Assembly: GCF_003086295.3 (NCBI RefSeq)
Contig: NC_092053.1
Span: forward strand, 120,052,445 to 120,116,444
Reading direction: 5' to 3'
Length of the DNA stretch: 64,000 nucleotides
Origin: Arachis hypogaea
Taxonomy: Eukaryota > Streptophyta > Magnoliopsida > Fabales > Fabaceae
Below are positions 41,753-53,761 of this stretch, piece by piece. Within the stretch, counting starts at the first letter, position 1, and each line of letters starts with the position of its first letter. The notes beneath the pieces are model-generated. The model ran no database searches and was not told the origin of the DNA. It was given only the letters and a program-made list of their open reading frames with translations. A program made the position numbers and the translations under genes.

Positions 41753-43287
41753 TGGTGCACGAATAGTAAATCACACTTTTTACAACTCGTACCACTAATC
41801 AGCAAGTGCACTGGGTCGTCCAAGTAATACCTTACGTGAGTAAGGGTCGATCCCACGGAGATTGTTGGCTTGAAGCAATCTATGGTTATCTTGTAACTCT
41901 TAGTCAGGAAAACAATAAAATAATTCACTTATCAAATTTGATTGCAAGGAATAAAAGGGCAAAACACAAATTATACTTGTATGCAATGATGGAGAATATG
42001 TTGGAGTTTTGGAGATGCTTTGTCTTCTGAAATTCCGCTTTCCTCTATTTTCTGATTCACGCACGTACGTCCTCCTATGGCAAGCTGTGTGTTGGTGGAT
42101 CACCGTTGTCAATGGCTACCATCCATCCTTCCAGTGAAAAGGGTCCAGATGCGCTGTCACCGCATGGCTAATCATCTGCAGGTTCTCAATTGTACCAGAA
42201 TAGGATTTACTATCCTTTTGCGTCTGTCACTACGCCCAGCACTCGTGAGTTTGAAGCTCGTCACAGTCATTCAATCCCTGAATCCTACTCGGAATACCAC
42301 AGACAAGGTTTAGACTTTCTGGATTCTCTTGAATGCTGCCATCAATCTAGCTTATACCACGAAGATTCTGATTAAGAGATCTAAGAGATATTCATTCATT
42401 CTATGGTGGAACGTAAGTGGTTGTCAGGCACGCATTCGTGGGGGAATGATGATGATTGTCACGCTCATCACATTCACATTGAAGTGCGAATGGATATCTT
42501 AGATAGGAACACGCATGTTTGAATGGGAAACAGAAATACTTGCATTAATTCATCGAGACACAGCAGAGCTCCTCACCCCAACAATGGAGTTTAGAGACTC
42601 ATGCCGTCAAAAGATACAAAGTTCAGATCTAAAATGTCATGAGATGTCAAAATAAATCTCTAAAAGTTGTTTAAATACTAAACTAGTAACCTAGGTTTAC
42701 AGAAAATGAGTAAACTATGATAGATAGTGCAGAAATCCACTTCTGGGGCCCACTTGGTGTGTGCTGGGGCTGAGACTAAAGCTTCTCACGTGCCTGGGCT
42801 GTTTTGGGCGTTCAACGCCAGGTTGTAACCTGTTTCTGGCGTTGAACTCCAACTTGTAACTTGTTTCTGGCGCTGGACGCCAGACAGCAACATGGAACTG
42901 GCGTTGAACGCTAGTTTACGTCATCTATCCTTGAGCAAAGTATGGACTATTATATATTGCGGGAAAGCCCTAGATGTCTACTTTCCAACGCAATTAGAAG
43001 CACGCCATTTGGACTCCTGTAGCTCCAGAAAATCCACTTTGAGTGCAGGGAGGTCAGAATCCAACAGCATCAGTAGTCCTTTTTCAGCCTGAATCAGATT
43101 TTTGCTCAGCTCCCTCAATTTCAGCCAGAAAATACCTGAAATTACAGAAAAATACACAAACTCATAGTAAAGTCCAGAAATATGAATTTTGCCTAGAAAC
43201 TAATGAAAATAAACTAAAAACTAACTAAAACACACTAAAAACTATATGAAATTAACCCCAAAAAGCGTATAAAATATCCGCTCATCA
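41753..43287 (-). repeat. 5' LTR of the gypsy element
   Basis: 1535 bp, the fuller copy. Near-palindromes of the GGCGTTGAACGCC type lie at about 42805-42915. Followed on the + side by the target duplication AGGAT. Confidence 0.93.
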
Positions 43288-43539
43288 AGGATCCTTGCAT
43301 ATACAAAAGTTTAGTGGGAGTATAGTCATTTTCTTAGTACTTTATGTTGATGACATATTACTAATAGAAAATGATGTACCATCATTGCAAAATACCAAAA
43401 TTTGGCTATCTCAACAATTTTCCATGAAAGATTTGGGAGAAGCAGCCTATATTCTAGGAATAAAGATCTATAGAGATAGATCTAAAAGGTTACTCGGACT
43501 CTCCCAGTTTATGTACATTGATACCATGTTGAAAAGGTA
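43288..43539 (+). pseudogene. Copia reverse transcriptase, palm segment
   Basis: Continuation of the RT gene left at 31197. It encodes the catalytic LYVDDILLIEND, then LSQQFSMKDLGEAAYILGIKI and MYIDTMLKRY. It ends where the CACTA element inserted (TAA duplicated at 43540-43542 and 52970-52972). Confidence 0.9.
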
Positions 43540-43542
43540 TAA

Positions 43543-43700
43543 CACTACAAAAAAAGAGTTTAAAATGGCATTGACATTACGGCGGTTTTAAAGAACCGCC
43601 ATAATACCCGGTTATTATGGCATTATTAGTTGCTGCCATAATTAACTTTGTATTTTGGTGGCGGTTCAGGTGATTATGGCGGTTTTGAACCGCCATTTTC
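43543..43700 (+). repeat. CACTA left end: terminal and subterminal repeats
   Basis: The terminal CACTACAAAAAAAGAG is followed by alternating motifs (GGCGGTTTT...AACCGCC, GTGGCGGTTC, ATGGCGGTTTTGAACCGCCATTTT). In the family such repeats bind the TNPA protein; that these do is inference. Confidence 0.88.
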
Positions 43701-43704
43701 ACAC

Positions 43705-43714
43705 ATATATAAAA
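43705..43714 (+). promoter_or_regulatory. TATA box of the CACTA transcription unit
   Basis: ATATATAAAA just inside the last left subterminal repeat. A CT-rich leader follows, fitting a promoter embedded next to TNPA-type sites. No transcript data. Confidence 0.55.
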
Positions 43715-46649
43715 CAAAAGCATTGCAACCCTAGCTTCATTAAACGAAACACAGTAACGGCGCTCTCGATCTCCCTTTTCTCTCCTTCGTCTCCTCCGTG
43801 TAAAGAAGCTCTCCGACAACGCCGTTCTTCCCTCTCTGGCTTCTCCTCTCTCCGCCAGTTACCATTTCTCTGATCTAGGTACCTCTCCCTCTCAAGTTAT
43901 TGATTTGTTTCTCTGCAGCTCCCTCTCAAATTCTTTAGAGAAGGCGAAATCGAAACTGAAATTTTTGGTTTCTTCGATCAAGGCATGAGTCAGTCATAGA
44001 TCTCTACACTGCACACCCAGTTTCCTTTCTCCATTTCTCTCATCCTTCACCTCCATGCAACCTAACTCAGTCCAGATCCACTAGTGCAACTTTTCTTCTT
44101 CTTCTTCTTTTCGTTTGAATTTTCACTGTGTTGCGCAGTTTTTGCAATCGTCGTCGTTTTCACCGATATCTTGTGTCGGTTAATCATTGTCATTTTTTAA
44201 AATTCCTAATTATTTAAAATTGTAATTTAAAATCCCTAATTATTTGAAGTTTCGTCAAATCCTGATTTTCCAATTTCCATGCTAGTTATTTATTCACAAC
44301 AATTAATAATTATTAATTAATTAATTATTGTCACTGTTTGATCTCTCTTTTTTGTTTGTTTGTAGAAAATCGAAAACATGGTACCAGAGAGGCCGTGAAA
44401 GCTAGATAGTCAGATCGCTCATGTCACTGTTTGACCTCTCTTTTTTGGGGATTTTCGTTTCTCTGCAGCTCCGCAATCAGGTCTTGTGTTGAAGCATTCT
44501 ATTGACGTTTGATAGGTATTAAAAGTAAACTACATTTAAAAGTATAATTTCTTCACATACTCTTCTTTTGTTTCTGCTGTTTGATAATGGTATTAATAAT
44601 AATTATATCTCTTCCTTGTTCTCGTTCATTTATGCCTTGAAGTTTGAATATGTAGCCGTTACATGTTATTTAATTTTCAGCTTCTGAATCTTTTGATTCA
44701 ATTTTCAAGTTATATACTGTTTGAATGGGATTGGATTTAATTTTGCATGCAATTTCGGTTGAAGTATAAAAATTGCAAACATGTTATCGGATGGTAGTGT
44801 AAAATTCACAGTCCCTGCATAGTAATTAAGCTCATATTATCTTTTCTGAGAAGGAATTAGAAAATGACTAATTTTATTTGTTTGTTTGTCTTTTCCTTAG
44901 TATTTAAGTAACTACTGCATTTTTTGTTCTGTATCTAAATGCATCTGTTAGGATAAGAGAGATTATCATTTTTTTACTTTGAGTTGATTTGAAATGAATT
45001 TCACTATGCCCCATAATCTTTTATTTTTTTTAATCCTTTTTGAATTTTATGGCATTTGTGGCAAGTGTAAATTGATCCATCTGTGTGTGTGTGTATATAT
45101 ATATATATAGTGATTGATTGAGCTGTTCACAATATGTATACTCTAGACTCTGTTGTTTACTAGGATTTTGATATGACTAATTATATGACTAATTTTGTAT
45201 TGATATCAGGTGCAAGCATTTGAAATTGAATTAAAAGGGGTATGGAAGAATTTCTTAATCACATTTATCTTCAATTTTATAAAACTAATTATAGCTTTAT
45301 CTCTCTGTAATCTTCTTTCTTCCTGTTCCGTGGGTTTTCTTCTTCATAGGTCGTTAGTCTCGAAGACTGGAGGGGGGCTTCAGTGATTCCCAGATCTGGA
45401 AACTTATTCTCTTTTAAATTCTGGTCGCTTAGGGTAATATTTTCAATCTGATTCTACTTTCATCAATATATTTCCATTAATTCCATATTCAACTTTGTTT
45501 TTACAATTCATTTGCTATGTGATAATTGAATTGCTGGTTTTCTATGCTGTTAATGCTTTCTTATTGTTTCTCGTGTGAAGGTTTCTTCTTTTAGTGTAAA
45601 ATAGAAGATAATTGGCTAATATTAATTCAAATGTAAAGTAAAAACAAAGAAAAACTACTAGTCTAGTCATCCAAAAATTTTTTTATGTGACTTACTCTTT
45701 TTTCCTTTTGCTATTGCTTCTAATAATTTGTGGACTGTGGTTCTGGAAAATGAAAACTTGATAATTGGTATTACTGGTTTTCACTTCTTTTTGTTAATGT
45801 TCTAGTCCTAGATCATTGTGTACATTTTGAAAGATTGGTTACTGCTGCACGGCATGTACCTGTCAACTAATACTATGCAGAATTGTATAAATGATTGTAT
45901 TGCCTCACACAATTTCATTGTACAACTAATTATGAAGAGTCTAATTATTTAGCTATAACCTAATTAATTATATACTACCTACAATGATAGCTTTTTTGTG
46001 GATTGCAGCTATTTTGTTCTTTATTTTCTCTGCATATTCTGTAAAAAAATTGTAAACTTAGATTCCTCTCTTTTTCCATAAAAAATCCCAAGAAAGTGAT
46101 ATGAAATAACCCACACTTTGGTATTTAAACCTAAGTGGTCCCTCAAATTGGCTTACCGCAAGCTTCTTGAATAATATTATTGGTGATTATATTAAATTAC
46201 TTGAAGAGAATTTGTGTGTAGTTAATGATAATATTTTATGGTTCTGTTGAATGGTCACTTTGGTCCTGATTAGTGCTTAGTCCTAAAACTTTTAAATCGT
46301 GAGGTAACTCTTAATTTAAATTTTGGTGGTTTGGAGTGGGATTATGTTTTCTTTCTTTTTTTTTTTTTCAATGTTTATGAATCGATTTTTCTCATAATTT
46401 GAAGATTTATGTACTAACAACTGATAAACAAAGACTTGAGACTAAAATAATCAGTTTACAGACCAATTTAGGATTTTTTTTTTTTGGTTCAAAATTGATT
46501 TCTATTTAATTGTGATGTTTTTGTCAAATTTCTTGAAAAATTAAGAACTTTTTGTCCTTCAAATGCCTTGATCCGCATAATAGTTTAAGTACTCCTTATG
46601 TACGGTCTGAAGGTGCAGATGCTTTGTAAAGGCTGTGCTTTACATTAAA
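43715..46649 (+). other. CACTA leader and introns, transposase core missing
   Basis: CT-rich leader (about 43740-44150), then AT-rich intron-like sequence. I find no trace of the TNP2/TNPD catalytic domain that normally occupies this place, only short chance frames. Probably the site of internal deletion. Confidence 0.6.
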
Positions 46650-48140
46650 TTTGGAAGACTTACCCTTTGTCATTTAGAAATGTTGTTCCCTCCTTCTTTC
46701 TTTACAATCATGGTTCATTTAACCTGTCATCTAGTTGATGAAGCAAAACTTGGAGGACCAGTACACTATAGGTGGATGTATCCTATTGAGAGGTAAATAT
46801 CTCTTTTCAATCATTGTTCATTTAACCTGTCACTTAGTTATATCTTGCTTACTAAAGCCAATTATACAAACTAGGTATTTAGGACATTTGAAGTCCTATG
46901 TACGAAACAAAGCTAAATCAGAAGGTTCTATAGCTGAAGGATATGTGGCTGAAGAAGCTCTTACATTTTGCTCTCGATACTTAGAAGGGATTGAGACAAG
47001 ATTTAATAGGCCACCACGTGTTGATGATCGTCCGGATGGTAATTACAATACACATGTTGATTCGCTTTTTCCACAAATGGGTAACTCTAAGGGAGCTTTC
47101 ACAGTATTTGAGTTGTCACCTATGGAAAAAAAACAAGCACATCGCTATGTGGTTCTAAATTGTCCATATGTCAAACCGTTCATTGAGTAAGTACTTAAGG
47201 ATTTGCGTACATATTTTTTATTTACTTGAAAATAGTTATTTAGTTAGAGTTAAACTTTCATATTTGACAGTGACTTCAAAGATTTTGTACGAAGACGATC
47301 TAAGGGTAGAAGGCCTTCAAATGTAGAGATAGAAAAAAGAGTCAATAAAGATTTTGTTACTTGGTTTCCTACACAGGTAAATAGAAAAGTGATCATTTTT
47401 TGCTAATATTGAGCAGTATTTGTGGAAATAATAACTAATATGTTGTTCTATCATAATAGCTTATGAACCCAGACGTTATGAATACTGTGCATGAGGATTT
47501 GAGATACTTAGCAAGGGGTCCATCACGATATGCCAAGAGGTTTTCTACATTTAGTATCAATGGGTTCTCCTTTCGAACTACTAATCGAGACAATGGGTTA
47601 AAGACCCAGAATAGTGGAGTTTTCTTAATGTCTTCAACTCCTTGTGTTGCTAGCGCTAGTGATGCTAATGTTAGGAATGCTGATTTGTCATATTATGGCA
47701 AATTAGAAGATATTATAGAACTAAACTACAATGGCCGATTTCAGGTTACTTTATTCAAATGTAAATGGGCTGACACTACTAGAGAATGGGGCTGTAGAAA
47801 GGATAGTTGGGGTTTTACTTCTGTTAATTTTTCACGAGTAATACACAGTGGTGACCGAGAGGAGGATGATCCATATATTGAAGCCTCACAAGCTCGAATG
47901 GTGTATTTTGTCAATGATGAAGTGAATAAAGATTGGAGTGTTGTCGTGCATTTGAAGCCAAGAGACTCGTATGATATGGGGGGAAATGAAGATGATGAAG
48001 CATGCGAGAATGAGCCATGGTTAGAGCAAAACTTGGATTCTTTATTTGAAAATGGTGATAATCTATCATTGTTAAGAGATGAGGTAGATGATGAACTACT
48101 AGATGATGACATTGGAGAAGACGAACACATGTCGGAATAG
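46650..48140 (+). pseudogene. TNPD-like transposase, C-terminal DUF4218-DUF4216 only
   Basis: Exons about 46650-46793, 46875-47186, 47271-47376 and 47460-48140, joined by GT-AG introns that keep one frame. The first reads LFPPSFFTIMVHL...GGPVHYRWMYPIER, then YLGHLKSYVRNKA (DUF4218). The last holds NSGVFLMSST, YYGKLEDIIELNY, FKCKWADT and SWGFTSVNFSR (DUF4216), then an acidic tail and stop at 48140. The catalytic N-terminal ~700 residues of CACTA transposases are missing. The tail may still be transcribed from the left promoter. Confidence 0.85.
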
Positions 48141-48337
48141 TTAGTAGGTTAAATTAATTTATGGTATGAAATTTATATTTAAGTTTTCATTTAGTTATAA
48201 TTCACATTTTATCTATACTTATTAATTATTTTATTTCCAACTATTATTTTATCTAAAAAATAAAAAGGACAGAAATGAAAATCTTGTGATTTAAAACCTG
48301 TAACTAATTTTGTTTGTAAATTTTACATTATGCAGAT

Positions 48338-51300
48338 ATGCCAAAGCAAAAGAGGTACAAGAATCTACTTAAAGCAGCAGCCGCAGCTGCAAATTCTTCA
48401 CAAGACAAGTCCGCAGGAGTTGCAAATACATCACAAGTCAAGTCCGCAGCAGCTGCAAATTCCTCCCGGGACAAGTCCGCAGCAGCTGTAAATTCCTCCC
48501 GGGACAAGTCGGCAGCTTCAAATTCCTCCCGGGACAAGTCAGCAGCTGCAAGTTCCTCTCGGGACAAGTCGGCAGTGGCTGCAAGTTCCTCCCGGGACAA
48601 GTCGGCAGCTTCAAATTCCTCCCGGGACAAGTCAGCAGCTGCAAGTTCCTCTCGGGACAAGTTGGCAGCAGCTGCAAGTTCTTCTCGGGACAAGTCGGCA
48701 GCTTCAAATTCTTCTGAGCCATCATCAGTTGCTGCAACTATATCTGAGCATCCATCCGAACCTAAACGTAAACGTGGACGTGAATCTAAACATTATTGGA
48801 CTGTTGATGCCATAGGTATGTATAGATGTTTTATTAACTATAAATTAAATTACATTTTCATTGATATTGTGATGTATGGCTATGCCATTGGAGTTGGATT
48901 TTATTCATGGTTACTTAAGTTTCTTCATGAAGTTTCCCTTTATTTTTATAATGTATTTTATTTTTTTTATTTTGTTTCCCTATAATCCTTCTCCTACATA
49001 TGTACACTGATAACATTTTCAAATCTAACTGGTTTGGAAAATATCCTGCAAGTAAAGTAATTAAGGTAAATAAGCCAAATACTTAGGGTCATTAGATATT
49101 TTTACTTAAAGCACTCTTCTGGTCTGATACAGTTCATAAAGTATATATGAGTAATTGACAAGAAAACAATAATTTATGTGATTGATACAATTCACTGTTA
49201 TAGCTTTTCTGGTCTGGTCTGATACTCTTTTATTTATACTCGTTTGTATATTTTAGATGAATACGGAGACAGTACACGTCTTCATTTATTAGTGAAGGAT
49301 GTGCATAATTTGCCAGAAGGTTTGCGCATAGTTGTCAATTTTGATAAAGATTATGCAGCAATAGGAGAAGCAGCTGGACTCCTTGCAGGAGTTTGTGGGC
49401 AATTGGCCACTGATTGTGTTGCATTTCCAATTAGTTTTGACAAGTGGTCAGACATTCCAGCAAGCTTTTTTGAAAATCAATGGAATATTTTTTTCCTAGT
49501 AAGAAGATTACTCAAACTCCAAAGCTTATTTCTTTGCCATTATTTAGTTATATTTGCTGGTTATAATATATATTCTTTGTTATAATATTGAAGGCTCGAT
49601 TTTGCTTCAAAGTGAGTGATAACTTGGCCAAACGATTTTTGCTCCAATCGCTTGGCAAAAAATGGAGGGAACATAGGATAAAGCTTTGGAATGATTTTTA
49701 TGATCCGAGGTTGAGTAAAACCGAGATCATAAATAATGCACCAGAAGATATTGCTCCTGATCAATGGGCTTTATTCGTAGAATATCGTTTGAAGCCTGAA
49801 ACTCAGGTAAATACTTACGCTCCTAGTTAATGTTGTTGAATATATTTAATTGAACATGAACTAGTCAAAGTAATTATGCATTTCAGCACACGAGTCATGA
49901 AGCGAGTCTTATTCATTTTACTTCAACCTTTAATTGAAATGAAAGCCAAATAAAGTATATATAACTTTTCATTTTATGTTATTATTATTAGTAACCTCTT
50001 CTTTTTTTCTCAATGCAAAATTTCCTTTTGAATTTCTTAATCTAGACAGATAATCCAAAAAATATATAATAAAACAAAAAACTATATGTGAAAGTTTTCT
50101 AATATGTAGGTATATATCAAAGTCAAAGACTTATTGGGGAGTGACGTAGTAAAAACTCACCAAATGTTTTTGTAAAATAGTTTACACCTACCGTATCCTT
50201 AAGGTATTAAAATGAAATCGAAAATGAATTAAATAATGAAGTAGAAGCTCGACAACATATTAAGAAATATGATTGCTGCATTTTGAAGGGACTATTTTCA
50301 AATATGTAGATACGAGTATATATATAATTATTTTTACACTTTATTTGGATTACCACCTAAAAAATTTTGACACTCAAGTCTAAAGAATATTTACCAAAGA
50401 AGAAAATATTGCTATAAATTTACAGAATTTAGTAAGAGGAATATTGCTGTGGTTAGTGCACATTTTTATCCTATTCTTATGTGTGTCCAAATTTAACTTG
50501 CAGAAACTTTGTAAGAGGAATCAAGAAATTCGGCAAAAACAAATAATTCCTCATACTTCAGGTGCTAAATCAATTGCAAGAAGAAGGGCTGAATTGGTAA
50601 TCAATTAATGCATGCATATCTAATCTATCTCAAATATAATGCATGCATCATCTCTTAATTTTCTGCATATCTAATCTAAGTTATTAGGCTGCTATTTTTT
50701 TTTATCAAGTCTTTCTACTTTTCTTAAATTTTAGACGGAAGAGACGGGAAAAGAAGTTAATAGGGTTCAAATGTGGGACATCACTCACAAGAAAATAGAT
50801 GGAAGTTATGTTAATGAAAAGGCTAAAGAAATAGCGGTAAGACTAAAGTCCAATAAGTAACTTGTTTGTATTTCTTTTTCTTTCTTTTTTATAAGATAAT
50901 ACTATTTTTTATTCTTTCTCTTTCTTTTTATATATGTAGGAGAAGATCGAAGCACATAGCAGCCAACAACCGATGGAATTAACTGTTAATTCTCCTCTTG
51001 ATGCTCTTGGAGTAGTTTTTGGGAAAGAACACCCTGGTCGTGTTCGAGGTTTAGGTATGGGAGCTGTTCCAACAATTGCTTTTAAGAACAACACTACAAG
51101 GATTAGTCAAATGAATTTAGGTTCTTCAAATGATGTTGGCACATCATCTACTTGTGGTCCAAATGTGCAAGAAGAGTTGGATACCGTTAAAGCGCAATTG
51201 CAAGCGCTAGTCTCCTATATTACTTCTAAGGAAGGAGGTAAAATTCCAATACAATTGGCTGGAATGTTCCCTACTCAACAAGTTTCACAGGTACATTCAT

Positions 51301-52229
51301 ATTCTGCCTATGATTCCTATTATTAATATAATTAGTAGTAGTGCTAGCTTATGCTAGAGTGATAGTAATAATTAACACAAGTTTAACAAAAGGTATATAC
51401 TTTCCTTCTATTTATGAAACTCACGGTTATGTGGACCACTAAAGAAGAGAGAGTGTAATTTATAGTATAGCCTCAACCACACACATAAGATAGTTCAAGT
51501 AGTGGAACACAACACAACACTGTTTTGGGTAAAGGTGCAAATTAAAGTCTTACCTTCTAAGCTCAACATAACACAAAACAACTTAGCTTAAATTGTCTAA
51601 GGAACTATAGTTGACAGAAACTGGTATTGGTTTCTTCCCGTGGCATGATTACAATTACATGGGTTCTGATTCTGACCTGGAGAACTTTGGCCTTGTGAAT
51701 ATCACAAAAACTGGTACTGGTTTCTCCATCCAGTTTCCATGAACTAAAGAATTTATGGTACATTGTATTCTTCAGATTGCCTCTGCCATATGTATTGTTT
51801 TTATTTGTTGAATGTCACCTGGCAAATTTGTGGTGAGAAATTGATATGATTTTTTTTACTCCCTAGATTATCTGTGATATATTATTGAAAAGTAAGCATA
51901 ATGGATTGTTTTACAAATGTAACCTTACTTTATGTATTAGAGATTTAGAGCATCAATTAAAGACTGAATTTCTGAATGATTGGACTGGCCTTGTATTTTA
52001 AATGTTTTCAAGTGGTTAGTTGGCTCTATAATTTTAAATTGGTTTTATTATTGTATCAATGCTATGTAATTAGACATGATAAATATATATCAATATATGC
52101 CATTTTCTTGCATTTCTTGTGCTCATAATAGTTATATTTTTGTTGTAGGGATTGGATCAGGAGAGTGAGATTCCATCACCAAAAGAGTTAGGAAGTAGGT
52201 CTTCTGGAGCAAGCAATAAGGAAGCATGA
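48338..52229 (+). CDS. TNPA-like CACTA protein, 7 exons, apparently intact
   Basis: Proposed exons 48338-48815, 49257-49498, 49594-49806, 50504-50596, 50735-50836, 50940-51290 and 52149-52229. All introns are GT-AG, and the sum is 1560 bases, a 519-residue frame without internal stops. The N-terminus is a run of Ala/Ser repeats of the type SSRDKSAA (about residues 15-125) followed by a basic KRKRGRE patch. The middle (LWNDFYDPR, EDIAPDQWALFVEYRL, QEIRQKQIIPHTSGAKS, VNRVQMWDITHKK) matches the plant Transposase_24/Ptta-En-Spm family. A Gln-rich helix (VQEELDTVKAQLQALVSYI) lies near the C-terminus. Family role: binding subterminal repeats to help transposition. Exon limits are my reading, not transcript-based. 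Confidence 0.85.
48372..48715 (+). repeat. Coding minisatellite of the TNPA-like gene
   Basis: About ten units of 27-36 bp built on GCAGCTGCAAATTCCTCYCGGGACAAGTC. All keep the reading frame. The opposite strand is also open through the array, a side effect of the repeat composition. Confidence 0.9.
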
Positions 52230-52511
52230 CCTTACTTGATATGTTAAGACATATATTAAGAATTATATGTTAAGACGTAATTGAAAAATGTTACTTTGAT
52301 ACTTTGTTTTTGGATTATGACATTTCAATTATGACTTGGATTATGACTTTGGGATCATGTATGAATTAAAAATCATCTAATGATGTTTGATTTATAATTA
52401 TGCCTTTTGGTTATTACGAGATTTTTAAGTGAGTTTCGAAAATATCACTTTAAATTGGTAGTTTCAATCTTATTTTAAAAAGCATAAAATTGTCATCATA
52501 ATTAGGTACAA

Positions 52512-52969
52512 ACGGCGGTTAGAAACCCCCATTTTAAATGAAAACAATGCCATTATACGCTAGTAAAAATGGCGGTTCAAAACTGCCATTTTAAACACAA
52601 GATGCCATTATAATCTGGTAAAAATGGCGGTTATAATGGTAAAAACGGCGGTTAAAAACCGCCATTTTAAACAGAAATGATGCCACAACATCCTGGGAAA
52701 AACGGCGGTTATAGCCGCCATTTTAAACAATTCAGAAACTGCCATTTTATACGGAAATAATGGCGGTTAAAAACCGCCATTTTAACCCTCAGAGAACCGC
52801 CGTATTATCCTCAGGTAATTGTGGCGGTTTTCTAAAAACCGCCGTAATAACCAGAATGGCGCCCAGAATAACGGCGTTTTTTCGGGGCGCCAGTTTCGGT
52901 AATAATGGCGGTTCAAACCGCCGTAATTCCCCAAAATAACCGCCGTTTTAACCCCTTTTTTTTGTAGTG
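52512..52969 (-). repeat. CACTA right end: subterminal repeats and terminus
   Basis: More than fifteen ATGGCGGTT or AACCGCCAT motifs, many paired head to head with a 1-6 base centre (for example AATGGCGGTTAAAAACCGCCATT), then CCCCTTTTTTTTTGTAGTG-type terminus. Denser than the left end. Confidence 0.9.
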
Positions 52970-52972
52970 TAA

Positions 52973-53761
52973 CATGAAAAACTCCAAAAAAAAAACTATT
53001 TACCAATAAGTACTGGAATTACTCTCAGCAGAAAGGATTGTCCTAAAACTTCTGAAGAGAGAGTACGCATGAGTAGAATACCATATGCTAGTGCAGTGGG
53101 AGCTATCATGTATACCATGACATGTATAGGTCCTGATGTCGCATATGCGCTAGGAGTAGCTAGTCGATATCAGGCAAATCCCGGTGAGAAAGATTGGAAG
53201 GTGGTTAAATCCATTCTTAAATATTTAAGAAGAACCAAAGACCAATTCCTCATCTATGGAGATTCTGAACATATACCAAAAGGGTTCATTGACGCAATTT
53301 TTACCTCAGATAAAGATGATAGTAAATCTACTTCAAGTTATGTTTTTACCTTAAACTGTGGTGCAGTGAGTTGGAAAAGTTCCAAACAAACTACTGTAGC
53401 TGATTCAACGACTGAAGCTGAGTACATAGTAGCAAGTGAGGCTATTAAAGAAGCTGTGTGGATGAAGAAGTTCATAAACGAGCTTGGTGTGGTGCCTTCA
53501 ATTAAAGAACCATTTTCATTGCTGTGCGACAATAATGGAGTCATTGCACAAGCAAAAGAGCCAAGATCACATCAAAAATCTAAGCATATCTTGAGAAGGT
53601 ATCATTTGATAAGAGAAATCGTTGAACGTGAAGACGTTGAAATTCAAAAGGTTGCTGGAAAGGATAATGCAGCAGACCCATTCACTAAGGCACTTGGATC
53701 AAAAGAGTTTGATAAGCACATGTGGGAATTGGGATTGAAATATATGAATGATTGGCTCTAG
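52973..53761 (+). pseudogene. Copia RT end and RNase H
   Basis: Continues the old copia after the CACTA. A short frameshifted run to about 53065, then an open 230-codon frame (53069-53761): SRIPYASAVGAIMYTM, RPDV-like GPDVAYALGV, SSYVFTLNCGAVSWKS, TTEAEYIVASEA (RNase H Glu), LLCDNNGVIA and DPFTKAL. The motif GFIDAIF stands where the usual Asp-bearing GYSDAD/W motif is found. Stop at 53759-53761. Confidence 0.9.

Larger units (their letters stand above)
31198..43287 (-). mobile_element. Athila/Tat-type Ty3/gypsy element, TSD AGGAT
   Basis: Bounded by AGGAT at 31193-31197 and 43288-43292. On the - strand, in order: 5' LTR (43287-41753), tRNA-Asp primer site, gag, protease, RT-RNase H, integrase, spacer with palindromes, an extra ORF in the envelope position, purine-rich AAGTTTGGTGTTG, 3' LTR (32678-31198). 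Gag-pol before a further ORF, long spacers, a tRNA-Asp primer site and no chromodomain fit the Athila/Tat branch. In-frame stops and a frameshift inactivate it, but the LTRs are about 98% alike by eye (roughly 25-30 substitutions), so the insertion is fairly recent. Inserted in the RT gene of the old copia. Confidence 0.95.
43543..52969 (+). mobile_element. CACTA (En/Spm) DNA transposon, TSD TAA
   Basis: Starts CACTACAAAAAAAGAG and ends TTTTTTTTGTAGTG, with the 3-bp duplication TAA at 43540-43542 and 52970-52972. Subterminal regions are dense in GGCGGTT/AACCGCC. It carries the two usual genes in order: a TNPD-like gene reduced to its C-terminal domains and a TNPA-like gene with all exons apparently intact. 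It seems internally deleted in the transposase, so non-autonomous. Inserted in the RT gene of the old copia. Confidence 0.95.

Noticed and set aside
48328..48693. Long - strand frames opposite the TNPA minisatellite
   Set aside because: Open only because the repeat units are multiples of three; the + strand frame splices into a recognisable family.
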